From NCBI RefSeq assembly GCF_018863195.1, contig NZ_JAHKRT010000002.1, positions 310,001 through 374,000 of the forward strand: a stretch of 64,000 bases of DNA, given 5' to 3'. Below the pieces are notes generated by a model that was given only the letters and a program-made list of their open reading frames with translations, searched no databases and was not told the DNA's origin. The DNA is from Sphingomonas quercus. GTDB taxonomy: Bacteria; Pseudomonadota; Alphaproteobacteria; Sphingomonadales; Sphingomonadaceae. The position numbers were made by a program, and so were the translations under genes. Position 1 is the stretch's first letter. The number at the start of each line of letters is the position of its first letter. Below, in pieces: positions 43,591 through 52,423 of the stretch.

Positions 43591-44330
43591 CGCCCCCGGC
43601 TCCGCTTCCAGCGCCACACCAGCGGGAAGATCGCCGGCCCGTCGACCAGATAGCGCTTGGCCAGCCGCCGGGGCTGGCTGGCCAGCCGCCACGCCCATTC
43701 GAAGCCGGCCTTCTGCACGATGTGCGGCGCGCGCACCTGGGCGCCGACGATGAAGTCGATGCCGGCGCCGATGCACAGCGCGGTGCCGCGCACCCGGCCG
43801 TCGGCCTTCATCTCATGCGCGAGCAACTCCTGCTGGGGCGAGCCGACGGCGAGGAGGATGGCGCGCGCGTCGCTACGCGCTGCGAAATCGACGGCGGCGG
43901 CGCGTGCCGCCGGGTTGGTGCGCAGGCCCATCGGCGGCATGTGGTGCAGCACGACGATGCCAGGATAGCGTTCGCCGAGCCGGGTGACATGATCCGGACC
44001 GCCGCCGATCAGGCAGACGCGGTCGCCGGGCTTCAGCACCCGATCGAACAGCGCGGCGACGAGATCGCTGCCCGGCACCACCGTCAGCGCGACGTCGGCC
44101 AGCTTCGCCAGGCGGGCGAGCACGCGGCTGTCACACAGGCAGAGATCGGCGTCGTCATAGGCGGCGCGGATCGCCTGCGGCTGGCTGGCGAGGCGGACCA
44201 TGTGATCCACGTTCGGCGTGACGATATAGGCGAACGGGCTCGCCTGCCCACGCGCCGCCAGCCACGCCTCGGCTTGCTCAGGTGTGAGCGGATCGAAATC
44301 GAGGTCGAGGAAATTACGGCGGGCCGTCAT
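43587..44330 (-). CDS. WecG/TagA/CpsF family glycosyltransferase (GT26)
   Basis: The 247-residue enzyme has the GT26 pattern: YIVTPNVDHMVRLASQPQAIRAAYDDADLCLCDSR, with the conserved Asp in TPNVDH, followed by VPGSDLVAALFDR, VCLIGGGPDHV, ILLAVGSPQQELLAHEM and GTALCIGAGIDFIVGAQVRAPHIVQKAGFEWAWRLASQPRRLAKRYL. Members transfer UDP-ManNAc(A), glucuronate or glucose to undecaprenyl-diphosphate-linked sugars; glucuronosyl transfer would suit the UDP-GlcA made by Ugd. Start and stop overlap the flanking GT genes by 4 nt. Confidence 0.93.
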   Translation of the reverse strand: MTARRNFLDLDFDPLTPEQAEAWLAARGQASPFAYIVTPNVDHMVRLASQPQAIRAAYDDADLCLCDSRVLARLAKLADVALTVVPGSDLVAALFDRVLKPGDRVCLIGGGPDHVTRLGERYPGIVVLHHMPPMGLRTNPAARAAAVDFAARSDARAILLAVGSPQQELLAHEMKADGRVRGTALCIGAGIDFIVGAQVRAPHIVQKAGFEWAWRLASQPRRLAKRYLVDGPAIFPLVWRWKRSRGR

Positions 44331-45571
44331 GCGGGCTCCCGGGCTGCGTCAATGGCGGCGGTAAGGCGATCGAGATTGACCGCGTCGGAAAACTCGGCGG
44401 CGACATGGGCGCGCGCCGCCGCACCGATCGCGGCGCGGCGGGCGGGATCGCCGGCCAGCGCGCCGATCGCGGCGGCGAGCGCGGCGACATCGTCGGGGGG
44501 CACCAGCAGCCCCTCCCGCTCATCGCTGACCAGCTCGCGGATGGTCGGCAGGTCGCCGGCGATGACGGCGCGGCCGGCGGCCATCGCCTCCATCAGCACG
44601 ACGGGGATGCCGTCCTTGTCGCCGCTCTTCGCGGTGCGACAGGGCAGTACGAACAGCCCGGCGCCGGCGATCGCGGCGAGGCAGGCGGCATGCGGCCGGG
44701 CGCCCTCGAAGATGACGCGCTCGGTGATGCCGAGTTCCACGGCCAGCGCCGCCAGCGCCGCCCGCTCCGGGCCGTCGCCCAGTATGCGCAGCGTCCAGCC
44801 TTCGGCTCCCGCCGTGGCGAAGGCGCGCAGCAACAGGTCGACGCCCTTCTTGGCGACGAGCCTGGCGACGAGGACGATCTCGCGGGCGTCGGTGTCGGCG
44901 ACGGCCTCCGGGATCGCCACCGAGCAGCGCACTACCGGCCGCCGATCCGGCGCAATGCCGGCCACCTCCCCGTAGAAATCATGATGCCAATGGCTGATGC
45001 TGGCGACGAAACCGGCCCGGCGCAGCTTGAAGGCGAGGGCGGCGCGCTGCACGAACAGATCGGCGGCATGGCCGGTGAAGCTGAAGCGGGCGCCGAGCGC
45101 GCGGGCGATATACAGCGCCACCGTTGCCGGCACATGGGCCATATGGGCATGGACATGGCCGATGCCCTCACCGCGCAGCCGCCACCCGGCGGCCAGCCCC
45201 ATCAATGCCTGGGCGACATGCTTGAGCCGGCTCGACAGGCCGGGATGATCGGCCCGCGCCGCATCGCCGAGCGCGCCGATGGCGAGCCCCGGATGGCGCA
45301 GCAGCGCCAGCGGCAGCGCGGCGAGCGTGGCCGGTGCGTAGACGACCAGCGCCTCGGCGGCGAGCGGCGCGAGTACCGGATCATCGGCGAAGCGGCGCGG
45401 GGCGTGGACGCTGGCGGCCAGCACCCGTCGGCCGCGACCGCGCAAGCCGAGCAGCTCGCGATAGACGAAGGTCTCGGACAATTCCGGGAGGCGCGCGCCG
45501 ACATAGAGGATGGCCGCCGCGCCGGGCGATCGAGGCGATGGCGCCGGCGTCGGGAGGCTGGCACTCGGCAT
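44327..45571 (-). CDS. GT4 family glycosyltransferase (colanic/EPS type)
   Basis: The 414-residue enzyme has YVGARLPELSETFVYRELLGLRGRG at the N-terminus, HVHAHMAHVPATVALYIARALGARFSFTGHAADLF, then the donor domain with VARLVAKKGVDLLLRAFA and CRTAKSGDKDGIPVVLMEAMAAGRAVIAGDLPTIRELV. This resembles WcaL/AmsK-type galactosyl- or glucosyl-transferases. The ATG at 45571 is the first start near the homology; its ribosome site is weak. It heads the minus-strand trio and is divergent from the GT2 gene at 45698. Confidence 0.88.
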   Translation of the reverse strand: MPSASLPTPAPSPRSPGAAAILYVGARLPELSETFVYRELLGLRGRGRRVLAASVHAPRRFADDPVLAPLAAEALVVYAPATLAALPLALLRHPGLAIGALGDAARADHPGLSSRLKHVAQALMGLAAGWRLRGEGIGHVHAHMAHVPATVALYIARALGARFSFTGHAADLFVQRAALAFKLRRAGFVASISHWHHDFYGEVAGIAPDRRPVVRCSVAIPEAVADTDAREIVLVARLVAKKGVDLLLRAFATAGAEGWTLRILGDGPERAALAALAVELGITERVIFEGARPHAACLAAIAGAGLFVLPCRTAKSGDKDGIPVVLMEAMAAGRAVIAGDLPTIRELVSDEREGLLVPPDDVAALAAAIGALAGDPARRAAIGAAARAHVAAEFSDAVNLDRLTAAIDAAREPA

Positions 45572-45697
45572 GGGGCTCGCGGGGCTTTGACAAAGAATTT
45601 GTGCAAATGCAACAACGGCGCCCCATAAGGGCGGTGCATGACCAATCGGGGTCGTAAGGGCGGCGGCATTCTTCGCGCCCGCGAAAAAGGTGAAAGC

Positions 45698-46729
45698 GTG
45701 GCTGATCTCGCGGTGATCGTCGTCAACTATCGCACGCCCGATCTCGCCGTCGCCTGCGTCGAGGCGATGGCGCCGGCGCGGGCGGCGTTTCCGGGGCTGC
45801 GCGCGATCGTCGTCGATGGCGGCTCCGGCGACGGATCGGCGGAGCGCATCGCCGACGGCATCGCCGCACAGGGCGCCGGCGGCTGGGCGCGGCTGCTGGC
45901 GCTGCCGGTCAATGGCGGCTTCGCCTTTGCCAATAATCGGGCGTTGATCGCGCTGGCGGCGGAGGGCGCGCTGCCGGACTATGTCGCCCTCATCAATCCC
46001 GACGCCCGCGTCCGGCCCGGCGCGCTCGAGGCGATGGCGGCCTTGCTGGATCGCCGGCCGGAGGCGGGAGCCGTCGGCGCGCGGCTGGTGCATGAGGACG
46101 GCCGACCGCAAGCCTCGGCATTCCACTTTCCCTCGGTGCGCGGGGAGATCTGCCGGGGCGCGCGCACCGGCGTGATCGACCGGCTGCTCCGCCAGCCCGC
46201 CAGCCGCATCGAGCCCGAGGCGGCGACGCGGGTGCCGTGGGTGACGGGTGCCGCGGTGATGTTCCGCGCCCGCGCGCTGGCGGAGGCCGGGCCGTTCGAC
46301 GAGGGTTTCTTCCTCTATTTCGAGGAGACCGACCTGTTGCGGCGCATCGCCACCCGGGGCTGGGAAATCTGGCACGAGCCGGCTGCCCATGTCTTTCACC
46401 ATGGCGGCGCCGCCACCCAGATCCGCGATCCGGAGACCGGGCTGCCGCGCCGCCAGCGCATGGCGCGCTACTGGTATGAATCGCGGCTGCGTTATTTCAC
46501 CCTCGCCGGCGGGCGCGGCTATGCGCTCGCCTCGGGGCTCGGCTGGCTCGCCGGGCGGCTGGTGTGGAAGCTGCGCCTCGCCTTTACAGGCCGCAAGGAT
46601 GACGGGCCACTTCAGGCGACCGGGGACTTCATCCGCTACAGCCTGTGGCCGCGCCGTCGCGACGGACAGGCCGCCATTCCCGCTCTCCGTCTTCCCGCGC
46701 CGGAGTTGCCGGCATGGATGGCGCGATGA
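45698..46729 (+). CDS. GT2 family glycosyltransferase (rhamnosyltransferase-like)
   Basis: The 343-residue inverting GT-A enzyme has VIVVNYRTPDLAVACVEAM, IVVDGGSGDGSAERIA, a DxD-like LINPDARVRPGALEAM, VTGAAVMFRARALAEAGPFDEGFFLYFEETDLLRRIATRGWEIWHEP and HHGGAAT. This is the WbbL/RfbF-like group often using dTDP-rhamnose. The GTG at 45698 is preferred because AAGG lies 8 nt upstream and the fold begins three codons later; an in-frame ATG at 45638 would add 20 basic residues. Its TGA overlaps the next ATG. Confidence 0.88.
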   Translation: MADLAVIVVNYRTPDLAVACVEAMAPARAAFPGLRAIVVDGGSGDGSAERIADGIAAQGAGGWARLLALPVNGGFAFANNRALIALAAEGALPDYVALINPDARVRPGALEAMAALLDRRPEAGAVGARLVHEDGRPQASAFHFPSVRGEICRGARTGVIDRLLRQPASRIEPEAATRVPWVTGAAVMFRARALAEAGPFDEGFFLYFEETDLLRRIATRGWEIWHEPAAHVFHHGGAATQIRDPETGLPRRQRMARYWYESRLRYFTLAGGRGYALASGLGWLAGRLVWKLRLAFTGRKDDGPLQATGDFIRYSLWPRRRDGQAAIPALRLPAPELPAWMAR

Positions 46730-47724
46730 GCGGCGGCGCGCTCGGTATCGTCGTCATCGGCCGCAACGAGGGCGCGCGGCTGATCCGCTGCCTCGCCTCG
46801 ATCGATATGGCGGCGGAGACGGTCTATGTCGATTCGGGGTCGACCGACGGCAGCGTCGAGGCGGCCAGGGCGCGCGGGTTGCAGGTGGTGGCGCTGGACA
46901 TGACCCGGCCGTTTACCGCCGCGCGCGCCCGCAATGCCGGGCGCGCCGCGCTGTCGCCCGGCGTGCGGATCGTCCAGTTCGTCGACGGGGATTGCGCCAT
47001 CCAGCCGGGGTGGCTGGCGGCGGCGCAGGCGGCGCTGGCCGAGGATCCCGGCCTCGCCGCAGTGTTCGGGCGCAGGCGCGAGATCGCCCCCGAAGCCACC
47101 CGCTACAACTGGCTGTGCGATGTGGAATGGGCGGTGCCGCCCGGTCCGGCGCGCTATTTCGGCGGCGACGTGATGTTGCGCGCCGGGGCGCTGGACGCGG
47201 CCGGCGGCTATCCGGACGAGATGATCGCCGGCGAGGAGCCGGACCTCGCCCACCGTCTGCGCGCGCAGAGCTGGCGGATCGCCTGCCTTCCGCGCGAGAT
47301 GACCCTGCACGATGCTGCCATCACCCGCTTCGGCCAATGGTGGCGGCGCACGGTGCGTTCCGGTCATGCCTATGCGGAGCTCGCCGACCGCCATGGCGGC
47401 GATTACCGGCGGCGCTGCCTCGGCGTCGCCTTCTGGGGCGCGGTAGTGCCGGTGGCGGGGCTGGCCGCGCTGGCGGCAGGGCTGATCGCCGGGCCGGGAT
47501 GGCTACCGGCGCTGGGCGGGGCGATCCTGCTGCTGCCGCTCGTCCAGCTGCTGCGGCTGTTCCGGCGTGAGGCACGACGCCGGCCGCTGGACGAGGCGAT
47601 GACCCTGGCGACCTTCCTGATGCTGGCCAAGCCAGCCCAGTTCGTTGGCATGGCGCGCTACTGGCGGGGTCGGGTCGGCGGGCGGCGCTCGGCGTTGATC
47701 GAATATAAGGGCGGTGCGGCATGA
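46726..47724 (+). CDS. GT2 family glycosyltransferase
   Basis: The 332-residue protein has a GT2 domain with GIVVIGRNEGARLIRCLASI, VYVDSGSTDGSVEAA, the metal site in FVDGDCAIQPGWL, and FGGDVMLRAGALDAAGGYPDEMIAGEEPDLAHRLRAQSWRI. Two C-terminal hydrophobic segments (about 245-285) may anchor it. It is the typical product preceding a serine-acetyltransferase-like gene in EPS loci (EpsF/EpsB-like arrangement). Both ends overlap neighbours by 4 nt: start in the previous GT2 stop, stop in the acetyltransferase start. Confidence 0.88.
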   Translation: MSGGALGIVVIGRNEGARLIRCLASIDMAAETVYVDSGSTDGSVEAARARGLQVVALDMTRPFTAARARNAGRAALSPGVRIVQFVDGDCAIQPGWLAAAQAALAEDPGLAAVFGRRREIAPEATRYNWLCDVEWAVPPGPARYFGGDVMLRAGALDAAGGYPDEMIAGEEPDLAHRLRAQSWRIACLPREMTLHDAAITRFGQWWRRTVRSGHAYAELADRHGGDYRRRCLGVAFWGAVVPVAGLAALAAGLIAGPGWLPALGGAILLLPLVQLLRLFRREARRRPLDEAMTLATFLMLAKPAQFVGMARYWRGRVGGRRSALIEYKGGAA

Positions 47725-48239
47725 GCGGCCTGTTCACCCTGATCGCCGAGGACTGGCGCGCCAATGGGCGGGACTGGACGCGGCCCGGCTTTCGCACGCT
47801 CGCCGCCTATCGGTTCGGCGTGTGGCGAATGGGCGTGCGCCCGAAGCTGCTGCGCGCGCCGCTGAGCTTCGTTTATCGCATGATGTTCCGGCATTGCCGC
47901 AACGTCTACGGCATCGAGCTGCCCTGGTCGGCGAAGGTCGGGCGCGGCGTCGTCATCGAGCATCAGGGTGGCATCGTCATCCACGGCGCCAGCGTGATCG
48001 GCGACCGGTGCATCATCCGCCAGAATTGCACGCTCGGCCTGCGCCGGCTCGACGATCTGACGGCGGCGCCGGTGCTGGAGGAGGGCGTCGAGCTGGGTGC
48101 CGGCGCGGTCCTGCTCGGCCGCATCACGCTCGGCCGCGGCGCCCGCGTCGGGGCCAATGCGGTGGTGGTGCACGACGTGGCACCCGGCGTCACCGTGTCC
48201 GGCATTCCCGCCCGGCCGCCGGGCATTGGGCGCGGCTAG
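47721..48239 (+). CDS. Serine O-acetyltransferase-like hexapeptide acyltransferase
   Basis: The 172-residue protein has an N-terminal helical part (FTLIAEDWRANGRDWTRPGFRTLAAYRFG) and left-handed beta-helix hexapeptide repeats (VVIEHQGGIVIHGASVIGDRCIIRQNCTLG, then VELGAGAVLLGRITLGRGARVGANAVVVHDV). GIELPWSAKVGRGVVIEH holds the catalytic His region of CysE-like enzymes, and VSGIPAR is the usual end. In an EPS operon such enzymes O-acetylate sugars (colanic-acid/EpsB type). It is coupled to the GT2 gene upstream and converges on the hydrolase gene, overlapping its stop by 4 nt. Confidence 0.88.
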   Translation: MSGLFTLIAEDWRANGRDWTRPGFRTLAAYRFGVWRMGVRPKLLRAPLSFVYRMMFRHCRNVYGIELPWSAKVGRGVVIEHQGGIVIHGASVIGDRCIIRQNCTLGLRRLDDLTAAPVLEEGVELGAGAVLLGRITLGRGARVGANAVVVHDVAPGVTVSGIPARPPGIGRG

Positions 48240-49792
48240 GGGGTCGCCGTCCGCGACGCGGCGTCTACCGCGGCGCGCATCTTCGGGGCCTCCGACAGCG
48301 GCTGGCCGGTATATTGCTTGTGGCCGTACCATGCGTCCCGGTTCGGATTCGATATCGAGTCGAACAGGACGAGGACATCACCCACCTCGTTTCGCCAGCG
48401 GTTTAGGAATTGCGTGTAGAATGTGTACATCCGTGGATCATGCGCGGCGGTGAAATTGTCCTCCGCCAGCGTCGCGTTCCCGCCTGAGGTGAGCGAGGGG
48501 CCGGTTTCATAGGCGACGTAGCGCAGGCCATAACGGTTCGCCACCGCCTTGCCGGCCTTGGCATAGCGGATCGCCTCGTCGATGCCCGCAGGCATGGATT
48601 CGAAGATCGCGTTCACCCGTTCCGGACCGGGCGCGGCCGTTCCTTTGTAGAATTTGCCGAAATAGGGCGCGGTCGCCAGCGCATCGACCGACTTCCAGGT
48701 GTCGTTGTGGGACAGCGCCTGTTCGGCGCGAAGCGGGTTCACCGCCTGCGAGGCGAGGACCCGGACCAGCCGGCCTTCCTGACCCTTGAACGCCGAGGTC
48801 CAGATCGCCATCAGGTCGCGGACACGATCGCCATAATACCAGTCGGACGCCTGCTGGACATTGGCGCCGGGATAGCGCGCCTGGCCGAGGCGGATATTTT
48901 CCTTGCCCTGCTGGAAAGAGACGTTCCAGACCTCGTTGGACAGCTCGACATAGACTTTGCGGTCCTTGGCGAGATGATCGCGCACATAGTTGGCGAACTG
49001 CCGGTAATAGGTGGGGTCGGCGTCATAGGGCAGGTTGAACCACGGGTCGGATTTCAAGGCGTTAGCCAAGTCGACCATATATTCAACAGCGACGCCGCTG
49101 TCGCTATCCTGGGTGAGCGACGCTGGGCTTGGCCGCGTAGCCCAATCCCGATGCGGGGCGTTGTTCACCCCCATCCAGTTCATGAAGCGCAGCACCTTGA
49201 AAGGCCGGTTGTCCTCGAGGAAGGCGGGATTGAACAGCGCGGTGCCATCGGTGCAGGACAGGTCGCTGAGTTTGGCACCATTGGTCGCCGCCGTCACGTA
49301 CAGTGCGGATCCATTCTTCTCGCCGGGCAATTTCAAGGTGAAGCTGGTGCCGCTGCCGGTGATCTTGGCGTCCCCGAACGCCCCGACGCTCCAACCCGGT
49401 GAAATATGACACTGATAGGTGCCGACCCGCGATTTGAGCGCACCGAGCTGAAGGATCATGACGAGGCGGGTCTTGGCCGCCACGCCGACCGGATGGCCGG
49501 TGGCATCGAGCTGGACGAGATCGGACTTGCCGGCCCAGCCTCCCTTGGCATCGATGACGCGGAGCTGGCCTGCGTTCTTGACAAGATCGTTGAACGGCCA
49601 TTCGGCGGACCAATACATCAGTCGACCGAGATTCATGCCGACGACCATCGGTGCAATGACGCTCTTTGCCGAAGCTGCGGTCGGAACCGGTGCCGCGCTT
49701 TCCGCTTGCCGGCATAGCCCGTATCCGACCACCGCGGACAGGCCGGTCGCCACGGCGATGAGAGCCGCGACGCGACTGACTGCCTTGCTCAT
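48236..49792 (-). CDS. Exported glycoside hydrolase-like protein (clan A-like TIM barrel)
   Basis: The 518-residue precursor has an N-terminal membrane segment (SRVAALIAVATGLSAVVGYGLC) that acts as signal or anchor. The candidate acid/base Glu287 is in YVELSNEVWNVSFQQG, and the candidate nucleophile Glu429 is in LRYVAYETGPS. The NEVW-x-YETG pairing is the layout of clan GH-A hydrolases. Similar proteins are often annotated 'cellulose-binding', without a defined family. GMNLGRLMYWSAEWPFNDLVKNAG at the N-terminus is a conserved-looking first strand. The ATG at 49792 is chosen for the signal sequence. It is a single gene between two plus-strand blocks. It may trim or release the EPS; substrate unknown. 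Confidence 0.75.
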   Translation of the reverse strand: MSKAVSRVAALIAVATGLSAVVGYGLCRQAESAAPVPTAASAKSVIAPMVVGMNLGRLMYWSAEWPFNDLVKNAGQLRVIDAKGGWAGKSDLVQLDATGHPVGVAAKTRLVMILQLGALKSRVGTYQCHISPGWSVGAFGDAKITGSGTSFTLKLPGEKNGSALYVTAATNGAKLSDLSCTDGTALFNPAFLEDNRPFKVLRFMNWMGVNNAPHRDWATRPSPASLTQDSDSGVAVEYMVDLANALKSDPWFNLPYDADPTYYRQFANYVRDHLAKDRKVYVELSNEVWNVSFQQGKENIRLGQARYPGANVQQASDWYYGDRVRDLMAIWTSAFKGQEGRLVRVLASQAVNPLRAEQALSHNDTWKSVDALATAPYFGKFYKGTAAPGPERVNAIFESMPAGIDEAIRYAKAGKAVANRYGLRYVAYETGPSLTSGGNATLAEDNFTAAHDPRMYTFYTQFLNRWRNEVGDVLVLFDSISNPNRDAWYGHKQYTGQPLSEAPKMRAAVDAASRTATP

Positions 49793-49959
49793 CAACTCTC
49801 CCTTGCTCCGTCCCCGCAACCGGCTGATAACCGTCTTTTAGCAGCTTGCGTTGCATTGCAAAATCGGCATCTCGCAAGGCTTCCGTCCTGGCGCGTTCCC
49901 CGATATAGCGGGCGCGCTTTTAGGAACCGGCGAGCCGGGATCGCCGCGGAGCAAGACGC

Positions 49960-51507
49960 ATGCTTTATTATGCAAAGACCTTGGTATATATTGATGCTAT
50001 CTTGCTGATATCCTTTCTTGGATACCGTTCCGCACTATTGCCTGCAGTCAGGGATAACCTTCCGTACCGCATTCTGGCAATCGCTTTGCTGACACCGTGC
50101 GTCGCATTGTTCTGCCGCAGCATCTATATTTTCTACGCCTATCTATTTGCAGTGGCCGCATTTGGTTCGCGTACCAAATCCGACCTGTTTGCGCTTTATG
50201 TCGTGCTCATTACGCTCTGCCCCTCGCTGGGCCTCTGGCTCTCGGCCGGTTCGGTCTACCTGACGGCGATCTCGACAACGCACATCATCAATCTCGGCGC
50301 CCTCGTCGGCTATTTCGTCGCCCGGGGGAAGCCGAGGCGGTCCGGTGGCGTGTTCGACCTGCTGATCTTGGTGCCAGTGCTGTTGTTCACGCTCACCAGC
50401 TTCTGGGATTATAAATTCCAGTCCTTCCTGCGGTTGTTCGCGGCCAATGCGATCCTGATCATCATCCCCTATTTCCTCGCCTCACGAACTATCCGAGACC
50501 GGGACGATCTTCACAAAGTGATGGTCCACTTCATGCTGGGCGCGTTCATGGCGGCGAGCATCGCGATCTTCGAGGCCGCACGCTCGTGGCCGCTCTATCA
50601 GGCCTATGGAAGCGCGCTCGGCATGCCCGCGGGCCTTAGCCAGACGCTGAACGTCCGGAGCGGCGCGCTTCGCGCGCAGGGGCCGCTCCTGGAATATACC
50701 GCCCTCGGCTTATACCTTGCGGTTGCGCTGTCGGTGGTGCCAGGTGCGTGGCGAAATTTCGGCGGCTTGGCGCGCTTTGGCATACTCGCGGTGATTGGGG
50801 CAGGCCTCCTCGCCACCCAGTCCCGCGGCGCTTGGGTAGGCGGCGCCGTTGGACTCGCGGTGATCATGTTCGGCCGCGGAAAACTCGGTGCAGTTTTCGC
50901 CGGGATCGCGGCGGTGGGGGGGGGCGTCATCGTCAAATCCTTGATATCGGGACGCGGCGGCCCGATCGGTGGCGCTCAAGGTGCAGAAACGGCGCAATAT
51001 CGTATTCGGTTGTTCGAGCGAGGCCTTCAGGAATTCGTGAATCATCCGCTGTTCGGACAGAACCGGGTGCAGCTGGAATCGAACATGGCGGACATGATCC
51101 AGGGCCAGGGCATCATCGATTTCGTGAATAGCCATCTCCACGTCGCGCTGACCTCGGGCGGCATCGGGCTCGCCTTCTGGCTGGCGATGTGGCTGGTGCC
51201 AACGCTCATGACGTGGCGCGTGGCGCGCGGGACCGGACGACGCCTCGGCTACCCGCCCGCCATCCTGCCGACTGCGATGCTGGCGACAGCGTTCGTCTCG
51301 CTGATTTTCACCTCGATGATCGATCGAAATCTGGTGTGGGTAGCGCTGGCGCTCGGCTTGGTCTCCCCGTGCATAGCTGCCACGCGCGAGGAGGCGGCAG
51401 AGCGCAGCGATGTACAGTCGCGGGGAGGGCATTCCGCGGTCCGCTGGGCGCCGGTGAAGGGCAGGGGCAGACGGCTGGCGCGACCCGCCATCCTGTTGCC
51501 GCGATAA
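49960..51507 (+). CDS. Wzy-type polysaccharide polymerase / O-antigen ligase-like protein
   Basis: The 515-residue inner-membrane protein has about 11-12 helices and the Wzy_C core: LRAQGPLLEYTALGLYLAVALSV, LATQSRGAWVGGAVGLAVIMF and RIRLFERGLQEFVNHPLFGQNRVQLES in the large periplasmic loop, then SHLHVALTSGGIGLAFWLAMW. The QSRGAW and HPLFG motifs are typical of polymerases and ligases. GGAG lies 8 nt before the ATG. The first about 200 bases are visibly AT-rich compared with the rest of the window, which may reflect transfer or codon constraints of the leader helices. Given Wzx, PCP and OPX genes nearby, polymerase is the better reading. Confidence 0.88.
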   Translation: MLYYAKTLVYIDAILLISFLGYRSALLPAVRDNLPYRILAIALLTPCVALFCRSIYIFYAYLFAVAAFGSRTKSDLFALYVVLITLCPSLGLWLSAGSVYLTAISTTHIINLGALVGYFVARGKPRRSGGVFDLLILVPVLLFTLTSFWDYKFQSFLRLFAANAILIIIPYFLASRTIRDRDDLHKVMVHFMLGAFMAASIAIFEAARSWPLYQAYGSALGMPAGLSQTLNVRSGALRAQGPLLEYTALGLYLAVALSVVPGAWRNFGGLARFGILAVIGAGLLATQSRGAWVGGAVGLAVIMFGRGKLGAVFAGIAAVGGGVIVKSLISGRGGPIGGAQGAETAQYRIRLFERGLQEFVNHPLFGQNRVQLESNMADMIQGQGIIDFVNSHLHVALTSGGIGLAFWLAMWLVPTLMTWRVARGTGRRLGYPPAILPTAMLATAFVSLIFTSMIDRNLVWVALALGLVSPCIAATREEAAERSDVQSRGGHSAVRWAPVKGRGRRLARPAILLPR

Positions 51508-51525
51508 GCCCAGGGGGACTTGGGC

Positions 51526-52416
51526 ATGCGCACGAGGCTGGGGGCGGCTTGGCGCTGGGCGAGGAGTTTGGGTTCCTGGAGCCTGAACGAATTGCCGAAG
51601 GCGCCGGGTCTCGAGACCTACAGCCGTGCTATTGCCCGGGACAATCTACGGCTTCACATCAGCCTCAGCCGCGGCGGCGAGGCAGCGCAGCGCGCCTATT
51701 TCGCCCCCTTTATCGGCCACGATATTCCAAAAATCGTGTGGATCTTCTGGGCGCAGGGCGAGTCGGCGGCACCGCCGCTGGTGCGCCGCTGCATCCGCAG
51801 CTGGCAGGAGCGCAATCCCGGCTGGGACGTGCGCGTGCTGACCAGCGAAACGGTCGGCGACTATGCCGACATTTCGGATGTGCCGAAGGGCCTCGCCCTA
51901 TACATGCATGCCGACCTCCTGCGGTTACGCCTGCTCGCCCATCATGGCGGGGTCTGGGCGGATGCGACGGCCTTCTGCCATCGTCCCCTCGACGATTGGA
52001 TGCCGCTCCTCGGCGGGCAGACCGGGTTTTTCGTGTTCGGCGGGCCGTGGCATGATCGGTGGATCGACAACTGGTTCATCGCGGCCAACCCCGACAGCCC
52101 GCTGATCCAGGCCTGGGCGGCCGGCTACACGCGGTATGTGATGCGGCTGACGGCGACGCCGCAGAAATATTTCATGCACATCTACACGCTGCAATGGGCG
52201 ATCAGGCGCAGCAAGTCGTTGCGCTGGGCGTTCAACGCGCGAGGAAGCCTGCCGGCGGTTCCGGCCTATTTCCTTCAGAGGCATCTCGAGGGGCTGATCG
52301 ACGCGGAACCTTATCGCCGGGCGCGGGCGGCAGGTTTCCCGGTAAGCAAGCTCAATTGGCGGCTCTCCATCTCCGACGAAGAGCTCGCCGCCAAGCTCGA
52401 AGCGCTGGGTCTCTAG
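51526..52416 (+). CDS. Capsular polysaccharide synthesis glycosyltransferase (Caps_synth / GT32-like)
   Basis: The 296-residue protein has IPKIVWIFWAQGESAAPPLVRRCIRSWQERNPGWDVRVL near the N-terminus and YMHADLLRLRLLAHHGGVWADATAFCHRPLDDW (His128-Ala-Asp130, then GGVWADAT), the two landmarks of Caps_synth and GT32 enzymes in which the Asp residues bind metal and donor. GPWHDRWIDNWFIAANPDSPLIQAW follows. The ATG at 51526 follows AGGGGGACTTGGG; a TTG two codons earlier is also open. It lies 18 nt after wzy on the same strand and ends 7 nt before the convergent wzx-like gene. Confidence 0.88.
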   Translation: MRTRLGAAWRWARSLGSWSLNELPKAPGLETYSRAIARDNLRLHISLSRGGEAAQRAYFAPFIGHDIPKIVWIFWAQGESAAPPLVRRCIRSWQERNPGWDVRVLTSETVGDYADISDVPKGLALYMHADLLRLRLLAHHGGVWADATAFCHRPLDDWMPLLGGQTGFFVFGGPWHDRWIDNWFIAANPDSPLIQAWAAGYTRYVMRLTATPQKYFMHIYTLQWAIRRSKSLRWAFNARGSLPAVPAYFLQRHLEGLIDAEPYRRARAAGFPVSKLNWRLSISDEELAAKLEALGL

Positions 52417-52423
52417 GCGGGCG

